A DNA stretch of 64,000 nucleotides from Planctomycetota bacterium (GTDB lineage: Bacteria; Planctomycetota; UBA1135; GCA-002686595): the NCBI GenBank assembly GCA_023150475.1, contig JAKLKU010000001.1, forward strand, positions 354,638 to 418,637, given 5' to 3'. How positions within the stretch are numbered: position 1 is the first letter of the stretch; each line of letters begins with the position of its first letter. Made by a program: the position numbers and the translations under genes. This document shows, in pieces, positions 63,527 through 64,000 of this stretch. Below the pieces are notes generated by a model, which was not told where the DNA came from, searched no databases, and was given only the letters and a program-made list of their open reading frames with translations.

Positions 63527-64000
63527 ATGGGTCCGGCCCTCGCACTCTGCGCGCTCGCCTGCGCCCTGCAAGCGGCGCAGGCGCCCGCCCTGGCCCCCAA
63601 AGCCACGGCGACGCTGTTCGGCGAAGGTGAGCTCGCGAACGCTGCCGTGTTCGAGTTCTCCGCGCGCGCGAACGAGCTGCTCGCGGACGCCGACGCGGCG
63701 CTCGCGGCGCTGCGCCAAGGCACCGTGCCCGACGCGGATCGTGAACGCACGTGGAACGGTGTCTTCGACGCATGGTGCGACGCGCTCGTCGCGTGCGGCC
63801 CCGACGAGTGGGTCGCGCCGGATCCGGCCGCGTTCGTCAAGGAGCGGGCGGCGCGCGACGACGCGGAGAGCTCGCGCCGCGCCGACGGCGTCGAAGCGGC
63901 CGTGGCGCGCCGGCTCGACGAACTCGCGGAGGTTGAGCGCGCCGCGTGGCGGGCGCGTGTCGCTCCGCGCGCCGCACGGGAGCTCGCTCGCGCCGCGCGC
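63527..64000 (+). CDS. Secreted protein of unknown function, 3' end outside window
   Basis: The frame from ATG 63527 runs open to the window edge (158 codons). The N-terminus MGPALALCALACALQAAQAPA is a signal peptide. The visible mature part is helical and rich in Ala/Glu/Arg (FSARANELLADADAALAALRQG, RRLDELAEVERAAWRARVAP). No motif is recognised. It may be the helical N-terminal region of a larger exported protein. Confidence 0.6.
   Translation, partial: MGPALALCALACALQAAQAPALAPKATATLFGEGELANAAVFEFSARANELLADADAALAALRQGTVPDADRERTWNGVFDAWCDALVACGPDEWVAPDPAAFVKERAARDDAESSRRADGVEAAVARRLDELAEVERAAWRARVAPRAARELARAAR

Overview
The window is about 64 kb of very GC-rich DNA, densely packed with genes on both strands. 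The gene content points to a planctomycete-type bacterium. The signs are an adjacent DUF1800/DUF1501 pair, two secreted sulfatase-like lipoproteins, giant secreted proteins built of Ig-like or Asp/Cys repeats, a fused AroD-AroE enzyme next to aroK, and a SpoVG carrying a zinc ribbon. This is inferred from gene content only; no rRNA is present to confirm it. I saw no CRISPR array, insertion sequence, prophage or rRNA operon. Two tRNAs are present, both with a CAT anticodon (an elongator Met or Ile2 type, and the initiator fMet).

Layout. 1-2.4 kb: the 5' part of a PlsC-type acyltransferase, and thiC under a TPP riboswitch. 2.6-4.3 kb: a hyper-acidic Asp/Glu protein, a tRNA and repeat-rich spacer. 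4.4-6.0 kb: a cysteine dioxygenase translationally coupled to a NifS-like PLP enzyme that lacks the catalytic cysteine. 6.5-6.8 kb: a candidate small RNA with its own promoter and terminator. 7.1-12.0 kb: secreted hydrolase, NHL-type propeller, metallophosphoesterase, an inverted-repeat element and a FecR-like anti-sigma factor. 12.2-16.1 kb: gltX, an adenosine deaminase and an esterase. 16.1-24.3 kb: an unrecognised secreted/membrane pair, a metallopeptidase, a phytanoyl-CoA dioxygenase-family enzyme, queF with a SIRT5-type sirtuin, a large membrane protein and a small cupin-like protein.

24.4-34.8 kb: a divergent EF-P, a 1581-residue metalloprotease with seven Ig-like repeats, a YgiQ-type radical SAM protein and a SCO cluster ending in a SCO-cytochrome c-YHS fusion. 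34.9-47.5 kb: DUF1800/DUF1501 genes, a Cys/Asp-repeat secreted protein followed by a tandem array of terminator-like hairpins, a PrcB-like lipoprotein, a subtilisin-like lipoprotein, an MFS exporter and an S9 peptidase. 48-55 kb: a radical SAM protein, two coupled sulfatase-like lipoproteins, a thioredoxin-fold/repeat protein and a DUF1801 protein. 55-64 kb: a housekeeping block with tRNA-fMet, aroK, aroDE, spoVG, ispE, panC, folK and pssA on the minus strand, then eno, an FtsB/DivIC-like gene and a partial secreted protein on the plus strand.

Functional picture. Several minus-strand sets are coupled by 4-base start/stop overlaps (pssA-folK, panC-ispE, aroDE-aroK, the sulfatase pair, and the desulfurase-like/cysteine dioxygenase pair). 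The most interesting of these is the last. Cysteine dioxygenase makes cysteine sulfinate, and a Cys-less NifS-fold enzyme is the kind of enzyme expected to remove sulfite from it, giving alanine. The pair therefore looks like a compact two-step cysteine-disposal operon.
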